From an uncultured Trueperaceae bacterium (lineage in GTDB: Bacteria > Deinococcota > Deinococci > Deinococcales > Trueperaceae): DNA of 64,000 nt. The stretch covers positions 1-64,000 of the forward strand of contig CAJXNS010000003.1 in assembly GCA_913057165.1 (NCBI GenBank), read 5' to 3'. The notes beneath the pieces were generated by a model. It was not told the origin of the DNA. It was given only the letters and a program-made list of their open reading frames with translations, and made no database searches. Below are positions 8,125 through 17,842 of the stretch, piece after piece. The position numbers and the translations under genes were made by a program. Each line of letters starts with the position of its first letter. Position 1 is the first letter of the stretch.

Positions 8125-9303
8125 ATGTCGTTGGCGGTTTGGGTGACCTTGGCAGGCTTCGTACTCGGTGCGACCTTGGCCAGTTTTTTGGGTTTGGTGG
8201 CCGACCGCCTCCCCAAAGGACGCTCCGTGGTAGCGCCTCGCTCGCGCTGTGATGCGTGTGACACCACCCTTCAGCCTTTGGACCTCATTCCCATCGTGAG
8301 TTTTCTCGCGTTCGGCGGGCGCTGTCGCCACTGCCGGGTGCCACTACCCGCGAGGCTGCTGGTGGTGGAGGTGATTTTTGGCGTGATCGTGGCGTCCTTG
8401 GCCGTCTGGTCGTTCGTGCACGCCGACGCCGCCACGTTTGCCGTGCTCACCCTCTGGGCGTCCGTGCTGTACGCCGCCGCCATCATCGATCTCGACACGC
8501 TCGAACTGCCCGACGTTCTCACCCTGGGTGGCACAGCGGCCACCGCCACCCTCGCCGGCGCGCTGGGGATTGGACCCGTGGTGTTTGGCGGCCCTTGGCT
8601 GGCGTCGCTTACAGGCATGGTCTGGGCGGCAGGCTCCATTGTGCTCGTGAACCGAATCGGCGGTCTGGCCCTACGCCGGTTTCGTGACACCAACGACCGG
8701 CTTCGTCCTATCGGCTTTGACGAGGTGAACACCGCCGCATTCGCCGGGGCATTTCTTGGTGCCGTCGCTGGCCTAGCGGTGGCAGGTTTGCAGGCGCTCA
8801 TCAAACGCGTTCATCCCGCGCACCCAAGACTGCCGGAACCGTTGCTTTACGCCACCCTGCCGGTCGCCTTCTTGGTGGCACCGATCGGGGTGGGCTTGCA
8901 AGCCAGCGTGCACGGACTTTTGGCGGGTGCCGGCACCGCCGCGCTGGTTGGCGGCGTGTACTGGTGGTGGCGGGACCGTCACACAGGCCCAGAACATGAC
9001 CAGGACAACGCCACTCCAGACGCGCAAGATCCCGCCGCCGACGAACCTGTCGCCATGGGCTTCGGTGACGTCAAACTGGCCGCCTTGATCGGGCTGATCG
9101 TGGGACCGTCCGGATGGTGGGTGACTTTGTTCGCTGCGGTGCTCGCAGGCAGTGTCGTGGGTCTTGCCTTGCGCATGATGGGTGGCACCCGGCTCGTGCC
9201 GTTCGGCCCCTTCCTAGCGTTTGGCGCTTGGTTGACCGTGCTTGCGGGTGAGCCTCTCCTACGGGCGTACCTCGGTTGGCTTCAAATAGCGCCGCCTGCC
9301 TAA
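8125..9303 (+). CDS. type IV prepilin peptidase (A24) with a large internal insertion
   Basis: Membrane aspartic protease that cleaves, and in most homologs N-methylates, type IV prepilins. The N-terminal zinc-binding pairs RCDACDT (42-45) and RCRHCRV (67-70) belong to the methylase part. Catalytic aspartates are expected in IIDLDTLELPD (about 122-124) and GFGDVKLAALIG (about 315). Many transmembrane helices. At 392 residues it exceeds the usual 250-290: about 190 residues separate the two aspartates rather than about 65, the extra being additional hydrophobic helices and an acidic loop (DQDNATPDAQDPAADE). The ATG lies 8 nt after TACGAT. Confidence 0.88.
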   Translation: MSLAVWVTLAGFVLGATLASFLGLVADRLPKGRSVVAPRSRCDACDTTLQPLDLIPIVSFLAFGGRCRHCRVPLPARLLVVEVIFGVIVASLAVWSFVHADAATFAVLTLWASVLYAAAIIDLDTLELPDVLTLGGTAATATLAGALGIGPVVFGGPWLASLTGMVWAAGSIVLVNRIGGLALRRFRDTNDRLRPIGFDEVNTAAFAGAFLGAVAGLAVAGLQALIKRVHPAHPRLPEPLLYATLPVAFLVAPIGVGLQASVHGLLAGAGTAALVGGVYWWWRDRHTGPEHDQDNATPDAQDPAADEPVAMGFGDVKLAALIGLIVGPSGWWVTLFAAVLAGSVVGLALRMMGGTRLVPFGPFLAFGAWLTVLAGEPLLRAYLGWLQIAPPA

Positions 9304-9388
9304 CCGCCAGGCCGTTAGGGCCGATGTTTCCTACGTGGTAGCGTTTTGCTTCACGCCAGCCCACAGGCGGCGTGCGAAGGGATTCTCC

Positions 9389-10339
9389 ATGGCCGAAAAC
9401 GACGCCCATCCGCATTTGACGGGACGCGATTTTCTCACCTTAGGCGATTTCTCCGCGTCGGAATTCACCGAGCTTCTCGAGCGCGGCTTGGACATGAAGC
9501 GCCGATGGAAGGCCGGCGACCGCCCTCGCACGCTTGAGCACAAGACCCTCGCCATGATCTTCGAAAAGCAATCGTTGCGGACACGGTCAACGTTTGACAT
9601 TGCCATGTTCCAACTGGGTGGCCATTCGGTGCTGCTGTCGCAGAACTTTATCGGTGTCGGCGTCCGCGAGTCGATTCGTGACGTCGCCAAAAACCTAGAA
9701 CGTTGGGTGGACGGGGTGATGGCCCGCACGTACGGTCACGGAACCCTACACGAACTCGCCGAACACGCCAGCGTGCCGGTCATCAACGGTCTCTCAGACC
9801 GCTATCACCCGTGCCAGCTAACGGCCGACTACCTGACCCTCATGGAAACGTTCGGGAGCGTTGACGGTCTTCGCTTGGCGTTCGTGGGGGACGGAAACAA
9901 CGTCTGTAACAGCCACATCCAAGCGGCCGCGGTCACCGGCGTGTCGCTCGTCATTGCCGCACCGGAGGGCTTCGATCCTGATCCCGAAACGCTTGCAGCG
10001 GCACGCGCCAAAGGCGCCGACGTCACCATTGTTCGTGATCCTCGCGAGGCTGCCCGAGGCGCCGACGCCCTGTATACCGACGTCTGGATCTCCATGGGTG
10101 ATGAGGAGGACGCAGACCGCAGGCGCACGGCATTTCGTGGGTTCACGGTCACCCCTGAATGGTTCAACGATTTGAGCCCCAGGGGGGTGTTCATGCACGA
10201 CCTACCGGCACACTACGGCGAGGAGACGGTCGAAGAAGCCGTCCATCATGAACGCAGCGTCGTCTTCGATCAGGCGGAGAATCGTTTGCATGCCCACAAG
10301 GCGATCTTGCACGCGGTAATGGCCGCAGAGCCGGCATGA
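9389..10339 (+). CDS. argF: ornithine carbamoyltransferase
   Basis: Converts ornithine and carbamoyl phosphate to citrulline in arginine synthesis. Carbamoyl-phosphate motif SLRTRSTFD (usually STRTR), GGHSVLL, the HPCQ motif in RYHPCQLTADYLTLME, FVGDGNNVCNS, and ornithine-binding WISMGDE. The C-terminal loop reads MHDLPAHYGEE where most family members have HCLPAH, so the usual cysteine is aspartate (see findings). ATG 9389 has GAAGGGA upstream; a -10 TAGCGT is at 9339-9344. It opens argF-argC-argJ with ATGA overlaps. 316 aa. Confidence 0.92.
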   Translation: MAENDAHPHLTGRDFLTLGDFSASEFTELLERGLDMKRRWKAGDRPRTLEHKTLAMIFEKQSLRTRSTFDIAMFQLGGHSVLLSQNFIGVGVRESIRDVAKNLERWVDGVMARTYGHGTLHELAEHASVPVINGLSDRYHPCQLTADYLTLMETFGSVDGLRLAFVGDGNNVCNSHIQAAAVTGVSLVIAAPEGFDPDPETLAAARAKGADVTIVRDPREAARGADALYTDVWISMGDEEDADRRRTAFRGFTVTPEWFNDLSPRGVFMHDLPAHYGEETVEEAVHHERSVVFDQAENRLHAHKAILHAVMAAEPA

Positions 10340-11394
10340 TCCAAGCGGCGGTCATCGGCGGAGCGGGGTACGCCGGTGTGGAGCTTTACGCGAGGCTGTC
10401 GGCCCACCCTGAAGTCGGTGGGGTCGCCATGGCCTCCCGCACGCGCGCCGGCGAACGGTTAGAGGACGTCTGGCCGCACCTGCGTGGCGTGGCAGGCACC
10501 TTCGTCACCCCCGATGTCGCGATGCAAGATGCCGATGTGGTGTTTTTGGCCACCCCGCACGGGCAGACCGCGCCCTTGGTGCACCAAGCCCTGGCAGCAG
10601 GAAAGCGCGTGATCGATCTTTCCGCTGACTCCCGCCTGAATGCCGAGGTGTACGCCGAGTGGTACGGGCCGCACCCGCATCCCGAAGACCTTCTGCAGGC
10701 CCGTTACGGCCTCGTGGAAGCCCACCGGCGTGACCTCGATGGCGCCACCCTGGTCGCCGCACCTGGCTGCAACGCCACCAGCATGAACCTTGCACTCCTG
10801 CCGCTCGCCGAAGCCGGCTTGCTTACGGGTCAAACCCCGGTTTGCCATGTCGTGACCGGATCAAGCGGAGCGGGTCGCAACGCCAACGACCTGCATCATT
10901 TCCCTGAGCTCAACGAAAACGTGCTGGCGTATAAAGCCGCCGGCACCCACCGGCATACCGCTGAAGTGGAAGCCGTCCTTGGGCGGGCCGCCCGGCAGGG
11001 GCAGCATGCCGCCACCCACGGCGAGCGCGATGAGAGCATGCGTGTCACCTTCACCCCGCACCTAGCGCCACTCACCCGCGGCATCCACGCGTCGTGCGTG
11101 GTGGCCGTCGGCGGCGAGATGGACCACGACCGCCTGCAGGCTCTCTACCGTGACCGGTACGACGCCGAGCCGCTGGTGCGCTTCGCAGACGACCTGCCAC
11201 ACACCAAAAGCGTGGCCGGCAGCGACCTGGTGCATGTCGCGGTGCGACACGACGCGCGGACAGGCATGGCGCACGCCTTCGCCACCATCGACAATCTCGG
11301 CAAGGGCGCGGCGGGTCAGGCGGTGCAAGGCTTCAACGTCGCCTTCGGGTTTCCGGAGACCGCCGGTCTTCGCCTTGACGGGATGTGGCCATGA
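10336..11394 (+). CDS. argC: N-acetyl-gamma-glutamyl-phosphate reductase
   Basis: NADPH-dependent reduction of N-acetylglutamyl phosphate to the semialdehyde, third step of arginine synthesis. Rossmann start AAVIGGAGYAGVELYARL, then DVVFLATPHG and DLSADSRL. The catalytic cysteine is in VAAPGCNATSMNLALLPL. GSSGAGRN and the histidine-rich segment ELNENVLAYKAAGTHRHTAEVE also fit. 352 aa, normal length. Translationally coupled to argF upstream (ATGA 10336-10339) and argJ downstream. Confidence 0.95.
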   Translation: MIQAAVIGGAGYAGVELYARLSAHPEVGGVAMASRTRAGERLEDVWPHLRGVAGTFVTPDVAMQDADVVFLATPHGQTAPLVHQALAAGKRVIDLSADSRLNAEVYAEWYGPHPHPEDLLQARYGLVEAHRRDLDGATLVAAPGCNATSMNLALLPLAEAGLLTGQTPVCHVVTGSSGAGRNANDLHHFPELNENVLAYKAAGTHRHTAEVEAVLGRAARQGQHAATHGERDESMRVTFTPHLAPLTRGIHASCVVAVGGEMDHDRLQALYRDRYDAEPLVRFADDLPHTKSVAGSDLVHVAVRHDARTGMAHAFATIDNLGKGAAGQAVQGFNVAFGFPETAGLRLDGMWP

Positions 11395-12542
11395 AGGCGC
11401 CTCGCGGGTTTCACTTCACGGCCGGCACAGCCGGGCTCAAGGCGTCCGGCACGCAAGATGTGGCGATGGCGTGGAGCGATACGCCGCTCGCGTGGGCGGC
11501 CACCACGACACAGAACCAACTGACCGCGGCTTGCGTCCAGCGCACGCGCACACGCGTCGCATCGGGTGACCCGGTGTTCGGGGTCGTCGTCAACTCCGGT
11601 AACGCCAACTGTGCCACAGGACCCGCCGGTGATGCGGCCGACGAACGGATGGCCCAAGCGGCCGCGGCAGCAACCGCTGTACCGACCGCGGACGGCATGC
11701 TGACCGCCTCCACAGGCGTCATCGGCGTGCCGTTACCTGTCGAGGACTTGGTGGTTCCAACGCTACAGAAATGCGGTCGCGAAGCGTCCGATGACGTGAG
11801 TGGGTTCGCGCAAGCGATCTTGACCACCGATCTTGTCACCAAGACGGTGGAGGTCACGGTCCCTGGTGGGGCGCGCATGGTGGGCATCGCGAAAGGCTCC
11901 GGCATGATTCACCCCAACATGGCGACCATGTTGGCGTTCGTGTTCACCGACGCGCAGGTCGATCAAGACGACCTGCGGTCCATCTGGCCTGAAACCGTGG
12001 CAAGCACCTTTAATCAGGTGTCCGTCGATGGGGACATGAGCCCCAACGACATGGCGATGGTGTTCGCGTCAGGCCACGTCCCAGCGGCCTTAGACGACGT
12101 GAAGGCGGCGCTCGGTGAGGTCGCGGAAACGCTCGCGAAGGCGATTGCGGCCGATGGCGAGGGGGCTGCCACGCGGCTTGATGTGCACGTCACCGATGCA
12201 GCCAGCGTGCCCGAAGCGCGGGCGGCAGCGCGTGCGGTTGCCGGCAGCAGCTTGGTTAAAACCGCGGTGCACGGCCGCGACCCGAACTGGGGTCGGGTCC
12301 TCTCCGCTGTGGGGCAGAGCGGTTTGGCGTGGGATACCCGCCGCCTCAAGGTGGCCGTGCAAGGCGTCACCGTGTTTGACGGTCAACCGGTGCCGTTCCA
12401 CGGCATGGAGTTGGCCACAAAGATGGACCGACCGGTGGTCACGATCGAGGTGAGCATCGGCGTCGGTGACGCCGATGCGTGGGCTTGGGGTTGCGACCTT
12501 AGCGAAGGTTACGTCCGCATTAACGCCGACTACACCACCTGA
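11391..12542 (+). CDS. argJ: glutamate N-acetyltransferase / amino-acid acetyltransferase
   Basis: ArgJ recycles the acetyl group from N-acetylornithine to glutamate; bifunctional forms also use acetyl-CoA. The precursor cuts itself before the Thr of the motif IHPNMATML, seen here in GSGMIHPNMATMLAFV; that Thr becomes the nucleophile. Also AGLKASGTQDVAMAWSD, VNSGNANCATG, and HGRDPNWGRVL. ATG 11391 overlaps the argC stop as ATGA; an in-frame ATG 6 nt earlier is less likely. 383 aa. Whether it is mono- or bifunctional cannot be told by eye. argB is not in this cluster. Confidence 0.94.
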   Translation: MKAPRGFHFTAGTAGLKASGTQDVAMAWSDTPLAWAATTTQNQLTAACVQRTRTRVASGDPVFGVVVNSGNANCATGPAGDAADERMAQAAAAATAVPTADGMLTASTGVIGVPLPVEDLVVPTLQKCGREASDDVSGFAQAILTTDLVTKTVEVTVPGGARMVGIAKGSGMIHPNMATMLAFVFTDAQVDQDDLRSIWPETVASTFNQVSVDGDMSPNDMAMVFASGHVPAALDDVKAALGEVAETLAKAIAADGEGAATRLDVHVTDAASVPEARAAARAVAGSSLVKTAVHGRDPNWGRVLSAVGQSGLAWDTRRLKVAVQGVTVFDGQPVPFHGMELATKMDRPVVTIEVSIGVGDADAWAWGCDLSEGYVRINADYTT

Positions 12543-12570
12543 GCGAAGGCCTGAAGGGACGCACGCAAGC

Positions 12571-13962
12571 TCAGCGCTTGCGACGGTTCGCGGTATGAAT
12601 CGCTTGGCCGTGGGCGTGCTCGGCAGCCTCCATGAGGCCTTCAGACAACGTTGGGTGCGGGTGCTGGGTCGCTGCGACGTCCTCGAGGGTCGCCCCCATC
12701 TCGATCGCCAAGGCAGCCTCCGCAATCATGTCGCCTGCACCAGGCCCGACAATATGCGCCCCGAGCACCGTATCGGTCGTGGCGTCCGCGACGACCTTGA
12801 ATACGCCATCCTCTGCGCCGATCGCGGCCGCACGGCCGGACGCGGACAACGGGAAGCTGCCCGTGCGTACCTCAAAGCCCGCATCGCTGGCTTCTTGCTC
12901 GGTCATCCCAACACTGGCCAGTTCAGGGTTCGTGTAAATCACGGCCGGCGCGAGGGTGTCGTGGGCCGCCGGACGGCCGCTGGCGTGCTCAGCCGCCACC
13001 AAACCTTCCTTCATGGCCTTGTGCGCCAGCAGCGGAGCGCCCGCCACGTCACCGATGGCGTACACGTGCGGCAGGGCCGTCTGCATGGACGCGTTGACCG
13101 GCACGAAACCGCGGTCGGTCACCTCCACACCGATGTCCTCGAGGCCCAGACCTTGGCCGTTGGGCGCACGACCGACAGCGACCAGCAAACGGTCGACCGT
13201 GACGGACTCTTGGGTACCGTCGGCGCTTTCAAGGGTGACCTTTAGGCCTGACTTGAGGCGTTTGGCAGACACCGCTTTGGTGCCCAATTTGAAGGTCACG
13301 CCGCGCTTCTCAAACGCTTTGCGCAGGGCCTTGGACGCTTCAGGTTCGGCCCCAGGGACAATTTCGTCCATCAGTTCAACCACGGTCGCTTCGCTACCCA
13401 TGGCGCTGTAGATGTCGGTGAACTCCAAACCGATGGCGCTACCACCGATCGCCATAAAGCGTTTGGGGACGTCGTTGATCTCAAGCGCACCGGTGGAATC
13501 GACGATGGTTTCACCATCGGGCTCAAACCCTGGGATCACGATCGGGCGGCTGCCGGTGGCCACGATGACCTTTTCGAAGGTAATCGTCCGGTCGCCGACG
13601 TTGAGGGTGTTGGCGTCCTTAAAGCTAGCTTCGCCTTGAAGCAGATCAACCTTATTGCCTTTAAGCAGCATGCCAACGCCGCCGGTCATCTTGCCGACCA
13701 CGTCACCTTTCCAAGACTGCATGGCTTTTAAGTCGATTTTGGGTTTGCTGTACGTCACGCCGTACGTGCTCGCGTGTTCTGCCGCGCGCAAGTCGTTGGC
13801 GACGTGCAGTAGGGCTTTGGTGGGGATGCACCCGACATTCAGGCAGACGCCACCCACGTCGCCCTTTTCAATGACCGCAGTTTTGAGGCCCAACTGAGCG
13901 CCCCGAATGGCGGCGTGGTAACCACCTGGGCCGGAGCCGATGACAACGAGTTGGTAATCCAT
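12571..13962 (-). CDS. lpdA: dihydrolipoamide dehydrogenase (E3)
   Basis: FAD flavoprotein that reoxidises dihydrolipoyl groups of 2-oxoacid dehydrogenase or glycine cleavage complexes with NAD. FAD loop VIGSGPGGYHAA, redox disulfide GGVCLNVGCIPTKAL, NAD-binding GGSAIGLEF, second FAD motif HVYAIGDVAGAPLLAHKA, and the C-terminal His-Glu pair in HPHPTLSEGLMEA. 463 aa. ATG 13962 has GGAGGGA about 8 nt upstream. No E1/E2 genes are adjacent, so the partner complex is unknown. A 7-bp CGCAAGC/GCTTGCG hairpin lies across its stop codon (12564-12582). Confidence 0.95.
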   Translation of the reverse strand: MDYQLVVIGSGPGGYHAAIRGAQLGLKTAVIEKGDVGGVCLNVGCIPTKALLHVANDLRAAEHASTYGVTYSKPKIDLKAMQSWKGDVVGKMTGGVGMLLKGNKVDLLQGEASFKDANTLNVGDRTITFEKVIVATGSRPIVIPGFEPDGETIVDSTGALEINDVPKRFMAIGGSAIGLEFTDIYSAMGSEATVVELMDEIVPGAEPEASKALRKAFEKRGVTFKLGTKAVSAKRLKSGLKVTLESADGTQESVTVDRLLVAVGRAPNGQGLGLEDIGVEVTDRGFVPVNASMQTALPHVYAIGDVAGAPLLAHKAMKEGLVAAEHASGRPAAHDTLAPAVIYTNPELASVGMTEQEASDAGFEVRTGSFPLSASGRAAAIGAEDGVFKVVADATTDTVLGAHIVGPGAGDMIAEAALAIEMGATLEDVAATQHPHPTLSEGLMEAAEHAHGQAIHTANRRKR

Positions 13963-14090
13963 AGACGTGTTCCCTCCTCGCGTTCCAGCGTGGAACGTCG
14001 TTCTTGCGGCGAGCATACCTGCCGCACCCGCGGGACGCGGGTTCCCTCGCGCAACGCACCCTCGTGCGCCTTGGGGGTAACCTCGCGGGC

Positions 14091-14468
14091 ATGGATAGCG
14101 AACCGGTTTCCAGCGAAGACAACCAGGCGGTGGTCTACCCGATCGACCATGCTGACCTCACCCTTGATCACCTGCCGCACCCACGCGATCCTTTCGATGA
14201 CGTTGTCCGGTTCGCCTACACGTTCGACGGTTACGCCCACTTCGGGATGGAAATGTGCGGCGAGATGGCCAACCGCGCTTTGAACCACTACCTCGAAGGG
14301 CAGGCGCTACCGGCTTGGCTCGTTGCCGACATGGACCGGCTTCGTGGCTGCCTTTACTTTGAGGCGCGTCGCTGGATTCGTAAAGAATCCGATCCAGACA
14401 CGCGTTCTCTGATTTACATCCACAAACTGATTGACGCCATTGGCGACCTGCTTGCCACCCCGGCGTAA
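14091..14468 (+). CDS. hypothetical protein, 125 aa
   Basis: Not recognised. The protein is acidic with an aromatic-rich middle ([29 protein letters not shown]) and helical character throughout; there is no signal peptide or membrane segment. ATG 14091 lies 7 nt behind TAACCT (14078-14083), so the transcript is probably leaderless; upstream in-frame starts would precede that promoter. It stands alone between divergent lpdA and leuS. A real gene is likely because the reading frame carries consistent codon choice and ends just before the leuS promoter. Confidence 0.6.
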   Translation: MDSEPVSSEDNQAVVYPIDHADLTLDHLPHPRDPFDDVVRFAYTFDGYAHFGMEMCGEMANRALNHYLEGQALPAWLVADMDRLRGCLYFEARRWIRKESDPDTRSLIYIHKLIDAIGDLLATPA

Positions 14469-14545
14469 CGGCGAGGCCGCCCCGCGCGGGTCGGTATGAT
14501 GGCGTTTTGACGCGGGCGGCAGCGACGCCCTACGAAGGGGACGGC

Positions 14546-17050
14546 ATGACGGAACGCGCAACCGAACAGGATAAGTACCAACCGACGGTCATTGAGCCCA
14601 AGTGGCAAGCCACATGGGAGGCGGACGGCCTTTACAAGACCGACATGACCGATGAGTCCCGCCCGAAACATTACTTTCTAACGATGTACCCGTACCCGTC
14701 TGGCAACCTGCATGTCGGACACTGGTACGCCCAAACGCCAGCCGATGCGGCAGCGCGCTACCTGCGCATGCGCGGGAACAACGTGTTCTTCCCGATGGGT
14801 TTTGATGCGTTCGGCCTTCCTGCCGAGAATGCGGCGATCAAAGCGGCCCGTGATGGCGACACCAGCGTGCATCCGGCCAGCTTGACGCGGCAGCGCATGG
14901 CCAAGATGACCGAGCAGTTCAAGCAGATGGGCGCCATGTACGACTGGAGCCGAACGCTGGCGACGTGTGAACCTGAGTACTACCGCTGGAACCAGTGGTT
15001 CTTCATTAAGGCCTACGAGCGTGGACTGGCGTACCGCAAGGAGAGTTACGTCAACTGGGATCCGGTCGATCGGACGGTGCTCGCCAACGAACAAGTGATC
15101 GATGGCCGCGGGGAACGCAGCGGCGCCCTCGTTGAGCGACGCTTGATGCCGCAATGGCACTTCAAGATCACCGACTACGCTGAAGAACTTCTCGACTTTG
15201 ATGGGCTTGATTGGCCGGAACGCGTCAAGACCATGCAAACCAACTGGATTGGCCGGAGCGAGGGCGCCACGGTGACGTTCGCCTCTGAAGCTGGGCCGCA
15301 GCTTGAGGTGTTTACCACCCGGCCGGACACCCTTTGGGGTGCCACCTTCATGGTGCTCGCGCCGGAACATCCGGCGGTCGCGGAGGTCACCACGGACGAT
15401 CAACGGGCCGACGTGGACGCGTACGTTGAGGCGGCTGGGCGGATGAGCGAGATCGACCGTCAGAGCGACACGCGTGAGAAAACGGGAGTCTTCACGGGGG
15501 GTTACGCCGTGAACCCGGTCAACGGGAAGCGAATCCCCATCTGGGTGGGTGATTACGTTTTGGTGACGTACGGCTCGGGCGCCATCATGGCGGTTCCTGC
15601 ACACGACGAGCGGGACTTCGCGTTCGCCCGTAAGTTTGGTCTCGACGTGATTCCTGTGGTCTCCCCTGCGGGCAGCGAGCCGCTCGATGGCGACAGCATG
15701 ACTGAGGCGTACACCGGTGACGGTGTCATGATCAACTCAGGCCCGTTCGATGGCACGCCCACCGGCAAAGGTGACGGCGCTGGGGACGGGATCGCCAAGG
15801 TGGTCGCCTGGCTTGAAGAGCAAGGTGCAGGCGAACGCAAGGTGACCTACCGCTTGCGTGATTGGCTCATCAGCCGGCAGCGCTACTGGGGCACCCCCAT
15901 CCCCATGCTGTACTGCGACCAGTGTGGGATTGTGCCTGAGAAGCTCGACCGCCTGCCGGTCGTGCTACCGGAAGATGTCGCCTTCATGCCGACCGGCGAC
16001 TCGCCACTGAACCACCACGAATCGTTCCTCAACGCGACCTGCCCCGAATGCGGTGGGCCTGCCAAGCGCGAAACGGACACCATGGACACGTTCATGGATT
16101 CGTCCTGGTACTGGTTCCGGTACCTCGCGCCAGACTTGGACGACCGACCGATCGACGAGACGCTCGCGAAGCGTTGGACGCCTGTCGATACCTACACCGG
16201 AGGTATTGAGCACGCCATTCTCCACCTGCTTTACTCGCGGTTTTTTACGAAGGTCCTGCGAGATCTTGGCTTGGTGGATCACGGCGAACCGTTCTTGCGG
16301 CTTCGCAACCAAGGCATGATCCTCGGCTCGGATGGCGAGAAGATGTCCAAATCGCGCGGCAACGTCGTCGACCCGGACGACCTGGTGGAACGGTACGGCG
16401 CGGACGCGGTTCGGGCGTACCTCATGTTCATCGGGCCGTGGGACCAAGGCGGACCGTGGAACCCCAAAGCGATTGAAGGGGTCGTTCGCTTCCTGCACCG
16501 CGTCTGGAGTACCTTCGTGGATCCCGCCGACAGCGATGCAGCCGTGTCGGATGAGGACCTCGCGGACGTCCGCCGCTCGGTTCATCAAACGCTCGAGAAT
16601 GTCACTGAGGACTTTGACGGCTTTCAGTTCAATACCGCCGTGGCTGAGTTGATGTCCTTGCAAGGGGTTCTTGCGAAGGCGAAATCTAAGGCGCTTGAGG
16701 CCACTGAGGTATGGCAGGAAAGCCGCAAGTTGTTCCTGCTGATGTTGGCCCCGATCGCACCGCACTTGGCAGAAGAGTTGTGGTTCCGCTCGGGTGCGAC
16801 CGCCTCGGTGCACCTGGAGGATTGGCCGGATGTGGACCGCTCAGCGCTGGAGACCGACTCGATCACGCTCGTGGTGCAGGTCAACGGCAAGGTACGTGGT
16901 CAGGTTGAGGTCCCCACCGCGGCCAGCCAAGCGGACATCATCGCGGCCGCAAAACAAGACGAGAACGTCGCTCGGTACCTGGAGCAAGGCGACATCAAGC
17001 GCGAGATTGTGGTGCCAGGCAAACTGGTGAACTTCGTGGTGAAAGCCTAA
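14546..17050 (+). CDS. leuS: leucyl-tRNA synthetase
   Basis: Class I synthetase charging tRNA-Leu, 834 aa. HIGH-type motif in [36 protein letters not shown], the CP1 editing domain with [19 protein letters not shown] and [16 protein letters not shown], and [10 protein letters not shown] with the nearby LRNQGMILG. Zinc-like cysteines in YCDQCG and CPECGG. The anticodon-binding helical domain and C-terminal domain follow. ATG 14546 has AAGGGG upstream; a TATGAT -10 box lies near 14495. It is convergent with mreC, with only 9 nt between their stops. Confidence 0.97.
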   Translation: MTERATEQDKYQPTVIEPKWQATWEADGLYKTDMTDESRPKHYFLTMYPYPSGNLHVGHWYAQTPADAAARYLRMRGNNVFFPMGFDAFGLPAENAAIKAARDGDTSVHPASLTRQRMAKMTEQFKQMGAMYDWSRTLATCEPEYYRWNQWFFIKAYERGLAYRKESYVNWDPVDRTVLANEQVIDGRGERSGALVERRLMPQWHFKITDYAEELLDFDGLDWPERVKTMQTNWIGRSEGATVTFASEAGPQLEVFTTRPDTLWGATFMVLAPEHPAVAEVTTDDQRADVDAYVEAAGRMSEIDRQSDTREKTGVFTGGYAVNPVNGKRIPIWVGDYVLVTYGSGAIMAVPAHDERDFAFARKFGLDVIPVVSPAGSEPLDGDSMTEAYTGDGVMINSGPFDGTPTGKGDGAGDGIAKVVAWLEEQGAGERKVTYRLRDWLISRQRYWGTPIPMLYCDQCGIVPEKLDRLPVVLPEDVAFMPTGDSPLNHHESFLNATCPECGGPAKRETDTMDTFMDSSWYWFRYLAPDLDDRPIDETLAKRWTPVDTYTGGIEHAILHLLYSRFFTKVLRDLGLVDHGEPFLRLRNQGMILGSDGEKMSKSRGNVVDPDDLVERYGADAVRAYLMFIGPWDQGGPWNPKAIEGVVRFLHRVWSTFVDPADSDAAVSDEDLADVRRSVHQTLENVTEDFDGFQFNTAVAELMSLQGVLAKAKSKALEATEVWQESRKLFLLMLAPIAPHLAEELWFRSGATASVHLEDWPDVDRSALETDSITLVVQVNGKVRGQVEVPTAASQADIIAAAKQDENVARYLEQGDIKREIVVPGKLVNFVVKA

Positions 17051-17059
17051 GCTTCGTGT

Positions 17060-17842
17060 TTACTGCGGGGCGATCAGGACGACGTCCTGCAAGGTGCCAA
17101 AGCTGACGCTCGGTTCAACCACAAAGGAACTGCGGACGTCGTTGGGGTCGTCCGGATCGAGGGCGACCACCCGGCCGATCTCAATCCCGCGTGGGAACAG
17201 TCCGCCGATGCTGCTGGTTTCCACCACATCCCCGACCTGAACATCTTGATCCTCAATGAAACGCACCACGCTCAGGTTCGGCCCGAGCGCACCCACGGCA
17301 ACGCCTTGCCCACCTTTACCGCGTACCGTGACACCCACCCGTGAGTTCGGATCCATGATGCTGCGCACGACCGCTCGGCGGGGGGTGACGTCGGTCACGA
17401 GCCCAACCAGGCCCGCAGGAGCGGTGGCAGGCATCAGGCGCTGTACCCCGGCATCCGTGCCGGCGGCCAACTCAAGCTGCCGGGATGCTTGACCCACGAA
17501 GCCACGGGCGACCGGAGCGACCAGCTCCGCCCCCGGCGTTTGTGTGGCTTGTACGTCCGCGAGGGCGGCCAGGCGCTCGTTCGCCACCTCAAGCAGGCGA
17601 ACCTTTTGGCGTTCTTCGGCAAGCGCGTCGCTGAGCGCCGCGATTTCGGCACGGTAATCACGCCGGTCGACGAGCGACGCGGCGGTTTGGCGGGCCGCGG
17701 TACCGACGCGGGCGGGTAGTTCACCTGGGGCGCCCACGTACGCCGTAAACGAGACGGGAGCGCGACCCACAAATGCCATCAAGGCGAACGTCACCAAGCC
17801 AAGCACGACCAGGACGTACCAAGCACGCACGAAGCTAGACAC
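17060..17842 (-). CDS. mreC: rod shape-determining protein MreC
   Basis: MreC is a membrane-anchored periplasmic component of the elongasome that links MreB to wall synthases. Transmembrane helix at about residues 6-25 (YVLVVLGLVTFALMAFVG), coiled coil at about 60-95 (YRAEIAALSDALAEERQKVRLLEVANERL, split here), then two beta-barrel domains (VARGFVGQASRQLEL, IMDPNSRVGVTVRG, VQVGDVVETSSIGGLFPRGIEIGRV). I chose GTG 17842, which overlaps the maf stop by 8 nt and begins MSSFVRAW; a start at 17863 inside maf is possible. About 260 aa. mreB and mreD are not adjacent. Confidence 0.9.
   Translation of the reverse strand: MSSFVRAWYVLVVLGLVTFALMAFVGRAPVSFTAYVGAPGELPARVGTAARQTAASLVDRRDYRAEIAALSDALAEERQKVRLLEVANERLAALADVQATQTPGAELVAPVARGFVGQASRQLELAAGTDAGVQRLMPATAPAGLVGLVTDVTPRRAVVRSIMDPNSRVGVTVRGKGGQGVAVGALGPNLSVVRFIEDQDVQVGDVVETSSIGGLFPRGIEIGRVVALDPDDPNDVRSSFVVEPSVSFGTLQDVVLIAPQ

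Noticed and set aside
12564-12582. CGCAAGC/GCTTGCG hairpin between argJ and lpdA as a terminator
   Set aside because: No U-run on either strand, and half of it lies in the lpdA coding end. Kept only as a note in the lpdA entry.
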